64,000 bases of DNA from Chinchilla lanigera (GCF_000276665.1 NW_004955474.1:11581338-11645337), one strand, 5' to 3'; numbered from the stretch's first letter, positions 34,118 to 47,127 are shown. A program made the numbers and translations. The notes: generated by a model not told the origin, from the sequence alone.

Positions 34118-34830
34118 GTAGTATTCTTTCGTATCTGTTCTGTTTTATTCTGTTCTGTATTGTCTGAGGAGGGTAAAGCCATGTAACTTTGTCAGTATTT
34201 GGCATCTTTCAGTAACACGCTGTAAACTGTGTAGAGACTGTTGTACATAATGTTCTTTCCCAAGACCAGAAATATTTAAATATCACACTGTTCTTGTACT
34301 GACATTTTTGCCCACTTTCTCAGCCTTTTCACTTAACTGTATTTTTCTTTGAATGGAAGTGAATATAAGGAAATATTTTCAAAGTGCAAAGAAAAACAGA
34401 CTGAAGGATATATTGAGCAAGAAAAGTACAATAAAATTGAATCAGCGTCTTAGTTTTTCTACTAAGGCTTTTTAGAAGACGTCGATAGGCTGGAGACTTT
34501 TTAAAAATGCATTTTAAGAGCCTTCCTTCCAGACAAGGATTTTCTATCAGTAAGTGTATTAGAATAAGTAGGAATAAATGTTGAGGAGGTATTTCCCCTG
34601 GAATAATTCTTGATAGATTTTTATACACATAACACTTTTTTAAACTGCTGTATAAGAATGATTGAGTATAAGGCTCTGTTTTTGTTCATTAGCATTGCAA
34701 TATGGACCGGGTGGGGCACCATATTGCAATGGGAACCTCACCAAAGTGGAGAAAGGTAATTTAAACAGAGGTGCTAGCTAAAAAATAAAGAAAGAAACTG
34801 TAAGTGAATAATGTATCCTGGAATGTCAAG
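34118..34830. other. FAM13A: First part of intron after alternative exon
   Basis: Repeat-free so far as I can see. It holds the perfect inverted repeat at 34693-34731. Confidence 0.5.
34693..34731. repeat. Perfect 13-bp inverted repeat, 13-nt spacer
   Basis: Arms CATTGCAATATGG and CCATATTGCAATG are exact reverse complements around ACCGGGTGGGGCA. It lies 576 bases after the short-isoform donor. Each arm has a TTGCAA core (C/EBP-like). Confidence 0.95.
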
Positions 34831-34834
34831 TTGG

Positions 34835-34945
34835 AAGTCACCTCAGTAATGACTTGTTCCCATTTCCAACCCTCCAATTTCACAAGAGAAAATTGAGACA
34901 TGAAGCAAGTCTCAGAGTTGCCCAAGGTCACAGGTTACAATTTTT
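34835..34945 (-). repeat. MIR fragment, antisense
   Basis: CAATTTCACAAGAGAAAATTG then GTTGCCCAAGGTCACAGG, the inverted MIR core and flank. Confidence 0.75.
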
Positions 34946-37900
34946 TAATATTAGTTTTGCTAATCAGATCATCACAGTTCAACTTGAATTGCTTTACATG
35001 CAATATCACTTGATTCCATAGAAATGTTTCATTTAGAGGGTTTTATTAGTGAAATGATAAAAAGTAGAAATGTTGTTTTTTAGTAGAAAAACCTAAACAA
35101 AAAAGAATTTCATTTCCTAAATCTATGTCACAAATGTTTCACTTAATGTTTATGTTTTGACAATGAAAGTGAGATTAAAATTTTTACTATTTATTTGCAG
35201 AATGGCTTCTGCAGATATTGACTGTAACATAAACCAATATAGTTATTTTTCTTCCACTGTGCTGACAAGTACACTGTAATGGGAACCTGATGGGAGTGTC
35301 CAAAGAATTTCATCTCAAAAAATTAATAATTTAAGGCAAGAGAAGATGGTTTATGGACAAATCTATAGCTTTTCTGTATTAGCCAAGTGGCAAAATCCAA
35401 ATGCTGGAAACTCCTAAGAGACAAAAATTAAGATATGCTTTTGGAATCTTCATTTGATGTCCAGCTTTAAAGGTGGGGACTTTTTATCATATAACAACAT
35501 CAGTTCTTAAGATTCTTGAACAGATTGTATTCTAGGCAAGAATATTGGCTATTACTGAATTCTGTAAGAGCTACCTAATAATAGAATAAGTTAAGAAGAA
35601 AGTAGGTATTTGTGCTGTCATAATATTGTTCAGATAGGTTTATGATAAATAAAATGAACATGATGTCCTAAAAATTATTTTGCATTATTAGTTTTCATTA
35701 ATGAACCAAGTAGAACAAATCAAAGATTCACTTGAATTTGCATTCTAGAATAGCAAGTTGCTACTCTTTACATTACTGCACAGCTAGAGATCACTGTTGT
35801 CAGCCTTCGCAGCTACAGTGTTTCCCTAGCTCTTAGAGTTTGATTTCCCTGTCATCTTCACTTCAGCGTATGCCTACCTTTGGTTATAAACTTCCTGAAG
35901 GCAACCAGCTTTATTTAGCTGTCTTCAGTAAGAGTCCCTTATGAGTCTAAGTGTTCATACAGGAGACTTTTTCTTCAGATCCTGACTCAGTCTCCTTAGC
36001 TATTGATTTCCATGACCATCGTGGTCATGATAACTATTGCCAACTGCCTCCTGCCCTATCTGCCTGAAGCAGTGAGAAGTTTGTGGAATTGACAGTAAGT
36101 GTGAGACTTGTTCTGTTTCAGAGCACCACTGGGCTAGAGACTGTTCTGAATAGAGATGAGTAAAGGAATCGCCTTAAATCACAGTCAAAGACATTCATAC
36201 TTGCTATTTGCACTGAGCAAAGAGTTAAGTGTTTCTCATTCTCTAGGTACATGGAGGATTTATTTTTAAAATCAATTCCTTCTCGCTCCCTTCCTTCCAA
36301 GATTTATGGAATCTGGAGAAGGCATGGAGTATATCTGCATTTTAACAAGCTTCGTAAAAGCAACTCCGCTACAGATGGTCCACACTTAGAGAAACACTGA
36401 TGTAAATTCTAGTTAATGATTATAGCTTGTAGAAAGCTACTGACAGCTGGTGTATGTAGGAATCTAACACTATAGTGCTCATCATCTCCAAGTAGCACGT
36501 TTAATATCATGACCTTATAGGAGTTTTTTCTGCATAATTGATGCTTTTATGTACTAGTTCATCAGTTCTACTTCTTAAAACAAATATATTGTTTAATAGT
36601 AATATATTTATAATGTTGTTTAATATTTTCTTTTTGGCCAAACACCATTCTGTCCTGCCAGTGATCCTAGGATAAGATACGGGTCCTACTTTGTCACATG
36701 CTGGTGAGGATGCCGACACATTACTAGACAATTGCAATCCTATGTGGTGAATTCAGTAATATACCACATGATTAGCATAATAATAGAGATATGCCTAGAT
36801 GGATAATATTACCTTATATTTTATTCAACCACAGATGCTTGTGTGATCTTATCAGAGGCCACATTTGTACTGTAATGTCTATGTACCTTGTAATTTCCAT
36901 GAATGACCTTTTAGCCTTTCTTATATTGTGAAAGTGTGTAGAAGATGTTTTATTACTGCTAATCTACAACAAATGAGGTTGAAAATTAGGAACGAAAGTT
37001 AACACTTTGGCCTCCCTTAATATCTTTTGCTGTTTGTTACTGAAAATAATTTGAAGAGTTTCCACCATGTACTTGACTATTTAGAAACTCATAATCTTCA
37101 GTAAAAACTTTTCGGAGACTGTTTAGAATGTGACCCTCTGTACTCAATTCTTACAGTTCACTTAGAAGACTGAAATTAAGACAGGGTCTTACTATTTCTA
37201 TGAGACAGTTAAATTGTCCCAATTTTTTTTTAGATATTAAAATATTTACGTAGTATTTCTTATAATTAATGAAACACTCAACACACTGCATATTTTCTAA
37301 GGTGACTAAGTTTACCTTTAGTCACTAATGGAATAATATGTTTTATTAGATACCAGCTGCTAGCTCAGGCTCTCTGCATGACTCATATTCGCTGGGATGT
37401 TTTTGCCCTGCAATATAGTGGAGCTGCAAGTAAGGATCGTATTTTACACAGACTTTAGCAAGCTAAAATCCAAAGACTTACCTCTGAGTCTTACATCTGT
37501 AAAAAACTCTCCATTTCCACAGCAGTGTATTGTTTTACTAGATTAACTTTCCAATAGCACCTAACATCATTTATGTCCACAAAGGGTAATAATGGTGGAT
37601 GAAGTTATGAGCAGTAATGATTAATGTGTGTTTCTTTGGTTTTAATGCATTGACATCTACTTTCATATATTAGCATCCAATTCTTCCCTGGGCTTATTTA
37701 CCAAAGTGAGAAGCTGAGGTTAACAGTGTCTATGAATTCTCATTTTCATTACTCCACCTAGCAAATTATGATATCCAGTGTGTGTTACTGAATATTAATT
37801 TCATGGTGATTAAACATGTGTTAATTCAAAGTGAGTGACACTTTAAAGAAGACTTAAAACAATGTAATTAATGTATAATAGAGATAGAACATCTGAAATT

Positions 37901-38045
37901 TTCTTTGAAACCTATCAACAGAATTTATCTGGTTCCCTTAAGTATTGGTCTTTAGACTGTAATTGTGCAGCTATATCAAGATTGATAGGGACTGCACCAG
38001 TGAAGAGCCCAAGTGACCATGGTCCAGCTCAGGAGCCTTCTGTGT
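34946..38045. other. FAM13A: Intron, largely repeat-free
   Basis: About 3.1 kb, AT-rich, in which I recognise no SINE, LTR or LINE, unlike the rest of the window. It lies just downstream of the internal promoter. No exon seen. Confidence 0.5.
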
Positions 38046-38048
38046 GGT

Positions 38049-38308
38049 GTTAGAGAGCCCTCTCTCTGCTGCCTGTGGGGATGACATCCTCCATGTAATG
38101 CATCTCTCAGGCCATGTTTGCTGACTTGCTGCCCCTCTGGGATCCTCATAACGTATCTCTAAGGCTGTCTTTGCTGACTTGCCGGCGCTCTGGGAGTTCT
38201 CCAGGCACTGACCCTCCCTCCACCAGAGTATAAGAGGGATTGAAAGCTGCCTTGCTTCTAATCTGGGTTAACCTGTGTGGGGTTATGTATCTGGATTTAG
38301 TCTTCATC
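38049..38308 (+). mobile_element. Possible solo LTR (unnamed)
   Basis: GC-richer block starting TGTTAGAGAGCCC and ending near TTCATCA. It has an internal 50-60 bp duplication (TTTGCTGACTTGC twice) and a TATA-like TATAAGAGG near 38230. I see no clear target duplication. It could instead be a MER-type repeat. Confidence 0.35.
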
Positions 38309-38344
38309 ACAAATGTAGCCTATATTTGGTAACAACAAAAGGTC

Positions 38345-38645
38345 AATGAGAACAAATAAGATCTCTACACTTCCTATTTCTATTGATTTGCCCATTCTGG
38401 ACTTATCATATAAATGGAATTATGTAATTGTGCCATATGTAATCTTTTATAATTGGCTTCTTTCCCTAAGCTTACTGCTTTCAGAGTTCAGCCATATTAT
38501 AGCAGGTATTGGTATTTTGTACCTATTTTAACATAATATTCTGATTTATGGTATAGCAAATTCTATTTATCTGTTTCTCACTTGATAGACATTTGGGTTG
38601 TTTTCACATTTTGACCATAATGAATAATGCAGCTATAAAACATAA
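38345..38645 (-). repeat. L1M 3' end, antisense
   Basis: CTTATCATATAAATGGAATTA, GCTTCTTTCCCTAAGCTTAC and GATAGACATTTGGGTTGTTT are standard inverted ancient L1 blocks. Confidence 0.88.
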
Positions 38646-38689
38646 GTAGAAATGGCCTTGGGAAATTATGAAAATACAGACTCCATTTT

Positions 38690-38770
38690 CAAGGCAAATA
38701 TATCCTCAGAGATCATCATCTCTTCCATTTTCCAGATGATTAATCTCAAACCCAGGAAAACAGAAACATT
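38690..38770 (-). repeat. MIR-like fragment, antisense
   Basis: CCATTTTCCAGATGATTAATC resembles the inverted MIR 'ccattttacagatgaggaaac'. Confidence 0.5.
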
Positions 38771-39049
38771 TGTCTAGTCAGACATATATATGCACCCTAT
38801 GCAGATGTCTAACAAAAAACAATTGTAGTATGAACTCAGTGATATAGCACGTATTTGGGATTAATAGCAGAGTGCCCACTTGCCTCCACCCTAGCCATTA
38901 AACCCTTAGAAGGGAAAGAGTCTGTTGTTATCCAAAGAGAAAAACCATCTAACCAGCGGAGAAAAATTGAACCCCTGACCTTGTTCCCATTAGCACAGAG
39001 CTCTCATAGATGGTCCCTTACTGCACCAGACTCTCAAGTTGACTCTGGA

Positions 39050-39110
39050 AAGCCCAAGATGTTTCCATATGTTAAGCACATAGTAGGAGCTCAATAAATA
39101 CTTGAATTGA
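39050..39110 (+). repeat. MIR/L2 3' end, sense
   Basis: AGCACATAGTAGGAGCTCAA followed by TAAATACTTGAATTGA. Confidence 0.75.
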
Positions 39111-39550
39111 AGATTATAGAGCTATTTAATGGAAGCATATCAGAACACTGCAGCTTCCTATTATAATTTCTAGGAATAGCCTCCTATCAAAAAATTATAA
39201 GTAATTTACCTGTAATTGTTATACAAAGTATGTAGTACACAGGGAAAACAATTTGGGAGACTATTTTTGTTTATACAGTATAACATGTGATAGCCTGAGA
39301 AAAGATGAAATGCTTTTGGTTTATTTACCAGAAGTACTATAACCATTAAGGCAATTTAAGAAAAATGAAGTTTTTATTTCATATGTACATTAAAATATGA
39401 AGGTTTCTTCTTTTATATTTTCCTTCTGTGTTCTATTGTGATCATGGATAAAAATATTTTACAGTCATCTGGAGTAACTTCTTTGTTGGGTGAAGATTTA
39501 TTCAAAAAAGTTGAATTCATCTTTGACTTTTAAAAATAAGGTTCTTAACT

Positions 39551-39640
39551 CTCTTATTCCAAGTACAAATGCAAGTATTTTGTATTTGAGAGAATTCTCT
39601 TATTCCAAGTACAAATGCAAGTATTTTGTATTTGGAGAAA
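39551..39640. repeat. 46-bp tandem duplication
   Basis: CTCTTATTCCAAGTACAAAT and about 20 following bases recur with period 46 (39551 and 39597), nearly identical. Confidence 0.93.
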
Positions 39641-40875
39641 TATTTTGTTATAAATATTGAGAAATAATTTATAGATTGGAGGATCAATGCACTTCTCTTA
39701 ATGAAAAATATGTTAAGAGCAGTGTTACATTCAGTTTTCATTAAATTTTATTAAGTGATATAACCCAAAATTGTATCCCTAATGAATATAGTACTTCATG
39801 GTTTCCAGATTATAATAAAGGTTTTCAGATGTTATATCCTGATAGGGATACATGGAAGGAAATTATGGCAAGCTCATAAATTGTGGTTGTGACCAAGTGT
39901 ACATGAATATACCTTAACAATTCCAAATGAGTCGATTTTATCCTTGTCATTTCCTAGAAGAGACATCTACATATATATGATAAAATTCAGAAAACTTGAA
40001 CTTACTAGAAATAAGAGTGAAGAACTAAACTACTCTACTTGGGTCATCTTAAGTGAATGAAATTTGAAAGCTAAGGAAAAGCTTAAGGCGTACAAAATAA
40101 ATACATCAGTATTTTGCAATCAGCAAAATGATGAAAAGAAATGAATCTAAGGTTAAAATAATCCCTGAAACTAAAATTAGAAACCAGATTTTGGTCAGAG
40201 AAGATAACTGATGCACTGTACTGTAAGAGTGGACCTTGACTTAGGAACTCGATTCATTCCCAAGGGCTGGGTGTAACTCAGGTTGTCAGTTGAAGGCTTA
40301 GGCTCCTCTCCACAGCCTTCAAAGTCTGTCTCCTGCACACAGGCAGATCTCAGTGTCCTTAGAGAGACACTGGCCCAGGATTTCTCAATGAACTCCATAC
40401 AGAAAATGATGTGGTAATATCCTTTCCAAAATTCTTTAAGGGTTAAATCTGTATCTGGGACCATCTGGAAACACAAGCATCCAGCATTCAGGTCATAACT
40501 CAAGACTTTGGTCATAAGTTAAAATTAAAATTTCCCTCATAACCAGGTGTTCATTTGTCAGACCTGTTCTAACTCGAGGGCCCACTTTTATTTGTATATG
40601 ACTTTCCTTCATTTTCAACTCCTTGACCTAATAAAAACTGAGGAGACTCCTTTCCATCTAGTGGTTTCTGGGCTCCCCTCAGCCAGACTCCTCCATGGAA
40701 ACCTGCTGAGCGTGTTGCTGCCCCGTGCCTCTGAAGAGCACTCTCTTATGTGTCCTGTACCTTTTTCCCAATAATGCTTGCATGACCCTCGAAACTGACT
40801 TCCAGTATGGTTTATCTGGCCCAACCTGGCCCAAGTTGCCGGACTATGTCGTGCCTCAGAGGACAGGGTTGGCGC
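39641..40875. other. Intron, nothing recognised
   Basis: Chance frames on both strands at 40195-40934, no known domain or splice sites that fit FAM13A. Confidence 0.45.
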
Positions 40876-40879
40876 TGGG

Positions 40880-41070
40880 GCTTGGACTGGAATCTCAGGC
40901 CTGCCTGCCTCTGGGGCCTTTACCAGTTAATTAGACTTTCTGAGACTTGTTTTTCTTATCCATAAGATCTGGTTAGTAATACCATCCTCTGAGGATGTCT
41001 TTGAGTATTGGATGAGATAATGTATATAAACATAGCAAAAAAGCCAGGCTTGTTGTGGGGAGCTTTCCAT
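40880..41070 (+). repeat. MIR SINE, sense
   Basis: GACTGGAATCTCAGGCCTGCC, TAGACTTTCTGAGACTTG, CTTATCCATAAGATCTGG and GGATGAGATAATGTATATAA. Confidence 0.75.
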
Positions 41071-41124
41071 CAACAGTAGCTGTGAATTATTTTTTCTTAA
41101 CAGTTGTCAAATTTCAGGCTTCTC

Positions 41125-41215
41125 TTTCTTAGCTAGCCTGTAAACTCCATGAGCGCTAGGACCATATCTGAGGAACCTGTGTGTTTCTGGCACCTACTGT
41201 GGGTTCGAATGAGCG
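41125..41215 (+). repeat. L2 3' end, sense
   Basis: TAGCCTGTAAACTCCATGAG and GGACCATATCTG match the L2 'ctgtaagctccatgagggcagggac'. Confidence 0.75.
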
Positions 41216-42766
41216 GTAAACACTGCCCTCAAAGCCATCAGTTGCACGAGCGTGGCCCATGGGTCTGGTTGCCCCAGAGTCAAAGTGTAGGTCAGCATCA
41301 AGGCCTTGTGAGCTCTCCAGGGCTGCCCCTCACCCAAACACCCAGGCTGAAATCGAGGCTATTAGAAACAAGCCTTGACCCCTTTTTCTGACCAGAGTCC
41401 TAGGGGAGATTTGATAAGGGAAGTCCCGCAGGGCAATTTGTGTCATCTTTTGCACATCTTTTGTCTCAGAATTTCCAGGCAGAGTTAATAGTTTGGGAAA
41501 TTATATTTCCATTAAATAAAAGCTCTATTGACAAACCAGTAAGAAATTTGTGATGAAGGTAAATGTTGAAAGAATTTAACAAAAATAATTTACTCTTTCC
41601 TTCTTTCAGTGACTAGAGTTAAAATATTTTAACATTTTTACTCATGTCCTAAAACTATTTTCTCATTAACTAATTTCAACCTCCCAAAAGAGAGTGTTGC
41701 TGCGTTTTATATTCTAAATTGGTGCCGCACTAAAGGTAATGACCAGCACTTCTGTGAACAAGAGCACAAAGACAAATGAAAGCTTCCAGCTGCCTTGAAA
41801 ATAGTTCTGAGACTAAACTGAAAATTTCTTTAAGCGCCACACATCCTTTGGGTTTGCAGTGAGGTAAAAATTTTTTTTTCCTGCTCTCAAGCCAGAACAA
41901 ACAGATACAGTGTGTGGCAAGGCCATACTCAAACACTGCCTTGCCTGAACATATCCTTTGCTGGGTTTTCCGCACACCGCAGAGAGAACCATGTTTACAT
42001 TTGGGGCATGATGTCAGAACTCCCATCTCTAATTGTGCAGTTGGAGAGAAGAAATTATATTCTTTTCCTTAAGTAAGGATAGGAAAAAACCCTTGACAAA
42101 GTTGTAATCCCACTACAGTTTGAACAAAAAGGAACAAGATCATTTAAGATAACCAATATACAAATTCCTGAGAATGCCTCTAATTGTCAAAACTGATTTT
42201 ACAAATTGTAAACAGTTTTCAAAATATTTAACCAGAGCAGTGTGAACTCTCAGCAAGATCTTGGTGTTCTGATTGTATTCAGCAGGCTTTAACAGAGCAG
42301 GTGTTATTCAAGGTACCTAACTTGGTGGGAATGGTACAGGGATAAATCCCAGAGGTGAGGCAAGCTCTGAGCTCATGATTTTTGCCATCATGAGTTCAGC
42401 GCCTCGTCATAGCTACAAAGGGAATGTTTGGAGCCTGCTACAAGAAGCAGCTCCCTCTCCAGGGTGTGGGAGGTAGCATTCTGGGTTAGATGACCCTTGC
42501 ACTGAAGGGTTAAGTATTTACCAGGCGTAGAGGAGTGGAGGAAGCATTTAAGATAGAGTGAACAACATGTGCAAACAGAGTTGGGGAAGTGCAGTGAGAG
42601 GTCTACAGAGGCTGGGATTGGGGTCACTTTTTGTGCCCAGTTCAAACATGTGGATCTTACCCCAAATGTAGAGTGGGCAGAAGAGGCTAAGGGTGAACTG
42701 TTGTGGACAGTAAGGAAACAATCTTACCCCAAAACTATTGCAGTAGAAACTGAGAGATCAGATTCG
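41216..42766. other. Intron, nothing recognised
   Basis: Weak L2-like traces near 42290-42350 only. Confidence 0.45.
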
Positions 42767-42767
42767 A

Positions 42768-42978
42768 GCCAAGCACAGTAGTGCATGCCTCCTCTCCAAG
42801 CTGCCCAGGAGTCTGAGGCAGAAGGATTACAAGTCCGAGGCCAGCCTGGGCAACTAGGTAAAGCCCTGCCTCAAAATAATAAAGGAACTGAGGCTGTAGC
42901 TCAGTAGTAGAGTGTTTGCCTAGCATGTGTGAAGCCCTGGGTTCAATCCCAATGCTGAAAAAGTGAAACAAAACAAAA
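42768..42978 (+). repeat. B1-ID composite SINE, sense (first of two in tandem)
   Basis: B1 part AGCCAAGCACAGTAGTGCAT to GCCTCAAAATAA, then ID part GAGGCTGTAGCTCAGTAGTA and GGGTTCAATCCCAATGC. Confidence 0.9.
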
Positions 42979-43165
42979 CCCAGGCACAGTGACACAAGCC
43001 TGGAATCCCATCCTACTTGGGAGGCTGAGGCAGGAGGATTGTAAGTTAGAGCCCAACCTGGGGTACATAGTGAGACCTTGTCTCAAAGTTAAAAATAAAA
43101 AGAGCTGAGGAATGTAGCTCAGTACAAAGACCCTGGGCTGGATCCCCAGTACTGCCAAAGAAAAG
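42979..43165 (+). repeat. B1-ID composite SINE, sense (second of two in tandem)
   Basis: CCAGGCACAGTGACACAAGC, GACCTTGTCTCAAAG, then ID part GGAATGTAGCTCAGTACAAA and GGATCCCCAGTACTGCC. It starts where the first composite's tail ends. Confidence 0.9.
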
Positions 43166-43814
43166 GTTAGACTGAAGAGACCTGTTATTTTTTGGAGAGA
43201 GTTGATATAGTTTGATGACTATGACTAAATGCAGGTTTAAGAAATGAACTGAGGAGAGCAGCTGGCTTTTAATGTGACATAAACACCATCATAGGAGTAG
43301 GGGTTCTGTTCTGTGACCTCCAAACATGTCTCATCCCAGCGTCCCTGGGTAAGTGCAGTGGCACTGAGCAGACAGTTGTGGCTTATTTTCCTCCTCTAAG
43401 AGCAGAAAGTGACCCAAAGGAAATGAAAGATCATTTCCCCAACTTAGGAGCTCTCCCCCTTCCACTCACGCACATAATCTAGCCCCATCCAGGTCCCCAG
43501 GCAGTGTGAGCTGCTGATCATACAAGCACCCATCCAGGCTTGGAACAAGTTGGGTAGGCAGGGCTGAAACATCGAGATGGTTCTTAGTTCCTCAGGGTAA
43601 TGGTTCTTTGATTTTGGAAGGTGGTGCAGGTGTTGCAGGAAGCCTCAGTCTCAGGGTCGGAGGAGCTCAAGAGGCCGTGTAGGCGTGAGGGCCTCCCTCA
43701 CCACCTCTCAAGTTAGTTCCTGACACCATCTTGTGGTTCATCCAGGAGAGAACATTTGAGAAACTTGCCCTTCCAGAGTGATGTTACCCTTTGAAATATA
43801 TACACTTTTTAGTA
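43166..43814. other. Intron, nothing recognised
   Basis: No named element. Confidence 0.45.
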
Positions 43815-44258
43815 ACTGTATGGGTTTGCTAGGGCTGCTGTAACAAAGTACCAAACACCAGGTGGCCTTCAACAAGACACATGTTGTCTTGGGGTTCGGG
43901 GGCCACCTGGCAGTCCAGGTGTTGGCAGATGGTTCTACCTGTGCAGGTGCAGGAGTGATATCCGCGGCCTCCTCCCTGGCTTCACAGAGCCCCCTGGCTT
44001 GGGGCAGGATAAGTCTACCTCTTCTCCAGCTTGTTCCTGTGGACGTGTATGTCCTTGTGTCCACATTTACCCCTTTTATAAGGACAACAATCTCACCGAA
44101 CACAGGTGTAACGATATTTCAATTTGATCCCCTCTATAAAAGCTCAGTTTCCAAATAAGATGAAATTCTGATAGTATTTATGTCACCTTCTGAAATAAGG
44201 GGTGGGGATTTGGACTTCAGTGTATGTTTTGGGGGGCAACACCATCCAACCCCTACCA
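43815..44258 (-). mobile_element. MLT1-type MaLR LTR, antisense
   Basis: TTGCTAGGGCTGCTGTAACA, CTTCCTGTGGACG-like centre, TTTATAAGGACAACAATCTC, and the end TTTGGACTTCAGTGTATG then GGGGGGCAACACCATCCAAC. This older MaLR clade is shared across mammals and is distinct from the 351-bp family. Confidence 0.88.
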
Positions 44259-46165
44259 ATGTATTTCAGATTTCCACCAGACAACCAAGAAAATGATAAA
44301 TATATCTTCCTTTATTGAAATAAAAAATCTTTGGAGGTTCTTTGCCTCTTTGTTTTGCCCCCCAAATAACACCTTTTGGTGTTAGCAAAAATGCACATCC
44401 TGTGAATATCAACAGCTGCAGCTTTTGCATTTATCCTTTGCTCAGGAAAATTTGTTTACTCTTGAACGCAGTAATTTGTGTTTCTACTGACTAGGCATTA
44501 CATTCTTAGTAACACTGTGCAAAAATAAAAAGTACACGAAGCTGCTTGGGCTTGTAAGGAGAAATGGTAAAATACCCCCCTAAATCACAACCATGAACAT
44601 TTAGCTGTGAACTGATCTGAAGCTTTTATATTTGTTTTCCAAAAAAGAATAGTGAAGTTTTTGTTTTTTATTTGAATACACCCTAACTGGATCAAACCCA
44701 AAACCTACGCAGCGGAACACGCTGCCGCAGCACTCCAGGTTGGCCCAGGCACAGAGAATGCCTACCCAAGACTGCGGATAAACGGAAAATACTAAGTATG
44801 GCTTTTTATGTTTCCAGAAACAGGAAGGAACGGAAATGTGCTAAGTTCACTTCCTTCATTATTCGCTAAGAAAATTTGCCTGAAATCATTCCTGCCCTTA
44901 GCACACTCTGTAGTACAGGGGCAAAAGGCCCAAGTTCCAAATACTTTGCTTTTACATCTTCCTCAACTCCTCTCTTTTTTCCTTTGTTTCTGTTATTTTT
45001 GTTGTTGCTTTTATTTTTTAAGCCCCTGCAGATGGCTTTCCTAGTTTTTTTCAATGAATGGAACCTAATTCTTAGCATGTACTCATTTTTCTATAGTTTT
45101 CAGTACTCCAGAAAACTTTCAAATGATTTTGAGTATCTCAAATCAATTGGAAATGTATTTCAAGTGTGCAGCTAAATATGCAAATTATGTTAAATTTTTA
45201 GTAACCAGACACATGAACCAATTAGAAAGCTGAACTAATTGGACCATTTATATGGACAATTGAAAGGGCAATTGAATGGAATGGTGGTTTGATCTAATAA
45301 TTGAAGGTCTGTTCTGAATATCTCACTCTGGGAATTCTCCCAACAGTATTTGGTGTTTCTTAGACATATAAAGCACCAAGCTTTTCATGATTTCGGTTAG
45401 CTTGCTGTCTAATTAAACCGATAGGCACTGCATTCTGTGGCTTCAATTTAGAAATGAGTGCAGCTCATGAGAAGATTGTAAATCTTGGTGTCATTTATTT
45501 ATACGCACTTATCAATGCTGAGCCATATAATAAGTCAGGTAGAACTCCGCCAAACGCTGTAAAATCTAAGTTATTGACCTTCTCAGTTGTCACTTCTTAG
45601 GTTTGGGTATACAGTATTTGAGAAATACTCTTCCTGCAGGCAGTTGTTTTGAGAGCCTGTAACACTGCATATCCGAAGACGTTAGCCGCTTGACTGTGTG
45701 ACGTAAATGGGTTGCCTGAGTCTCTCAGTGTATGTTTGAATTAAAAAAAAAAAAAAAGAAACAACCCAATTGGCTGCTTCAACCTAGCTGTTATTCAGAG
45801 TCAGCAAATAGGAAATACTTAAAACATGGGCTTGAGAAGAGTAACCAAGGAGGAATGAATCCCAAATTGTTACAGTTTGACATTGGCATAATTTTAGGAT
45901 ACACATTCCTCTTCATGTACACAACCCATGTCCTTATTCTTATAAAATAAAAATATTATTAAAAGTAAATCAGAATTCTAAATTTAGAATTTAGGCAAAA
46001 ATTTTTAATACCTCTGAAGGTATTAAAAATCATTGGACATGATTGAGATTGACAAAAAAAACTAGGAACAGGTATAATTAACCCATACAAATAGGTTCTT
46101 TGGGGCCTGTAATACAAGAGCAGTATCTATTGTGCATAGCTATGTGGAAATGGTGACTTTTTCAA
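44259..46165. other. Intron, nothing recognised
   Basis: AT-rich with short chance frames. No repeat named. Confidence 0.45.
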
Positions 46166-46167
46166 AT

Positions 46168-46332
46168 GTTTTGCTTTTTTTTTCTTGTACTAGGAATAGA
46201 CCTTTTATTTTTTGTTTTGAGACAAGGTCTCACTAAGTCACTGAGTTGCCTAACCTGGGCTTCAACTTGGAATCCTCTTGCTCCAGCCTCTCTCAGTCCT
46301 GGAATTGCAGGCCTGTGCCGCCACAGCCAGCT
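46168..46332 (-). repeat. B1-ID composite SINE, antisense
   Basis: T run, TTGTACTAGGAATAGACC (inverted ID remnant), GAGACAAGGTCTCACTAAGT, then GGAATTGCAGGCCTGTGCC. Confidence 0.78.
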
Positions 46333-47127
46333 ATGTTTTGCATTCTGATTTGTAAATTTGATGGAAAACTTTATTTCTTCATTGTTGGGCAGAATTGTCT
46401 GGGGGTATTTTTTCCTTAAAATTGTCTTTCAAAGTCAGTGCAATAAATTTAATGAATTTAAAGCTGTTCAATTTCAAATCAATGCTTTGCTTGCTTCAGA
46501 ATTCTTATCTTTGTTGAGATTATATTACTAAATCTCAAGCAAGGGTATTTCCATGAAAAGAAAAGAAATAATGTTAATTACATGTAAAAATTGATTTATT
46601 TAAACTTATTTTTATTTCAAGTTATATTGTCCTTTTTGGGCATGGTACTTGGATTGCTACCTGTTGAATGCTAATTATTGACTAAATATAATACAGAGTG
46701 TGTTTCATTTTATATAAATTTTGGTGTTTATATTTTCTCTTTTAGAACACTTAAAACTGATTAAAATTAAAGGATGTGTAGATCCAAATTCTGGGTTTGT
46801 TTTGTCTTCCACCAACCAATTTACTTTGTGCAAATGCAGAGTGAAAAATATTTTCCTTATTATTAAAACTTTGCATTTCTATCAAGAGACATTAGTGATA
46901 TGCTGCCTTTGCATTTTAATAATCACTTTCTAAGTGCTAAGGAGCATAGTACATTTTTGACAGATTGCCTAAAGATGAGAGTTGCTAGAATAAAAAGCAT
47001 GACAAGGAAATTATGAAGTCCTGAGATCTTACTGAAGGCTACTGTAGTGCAGGCTGGCTGTGGCATGGATTGTTTTCACTAACCTACTCATCACACAATA
47101 TTTTAATAGGATAAAATAAAGAGGAAA
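46333..47127. other. Intron, nothing recognised
   Basis: AT-rich, no named element. Confidence 0.45.

Noticed and set aside
43862..44158. Frames on both strands near 44 kb
   Set aside because: They lie within the MLT1 LTR.
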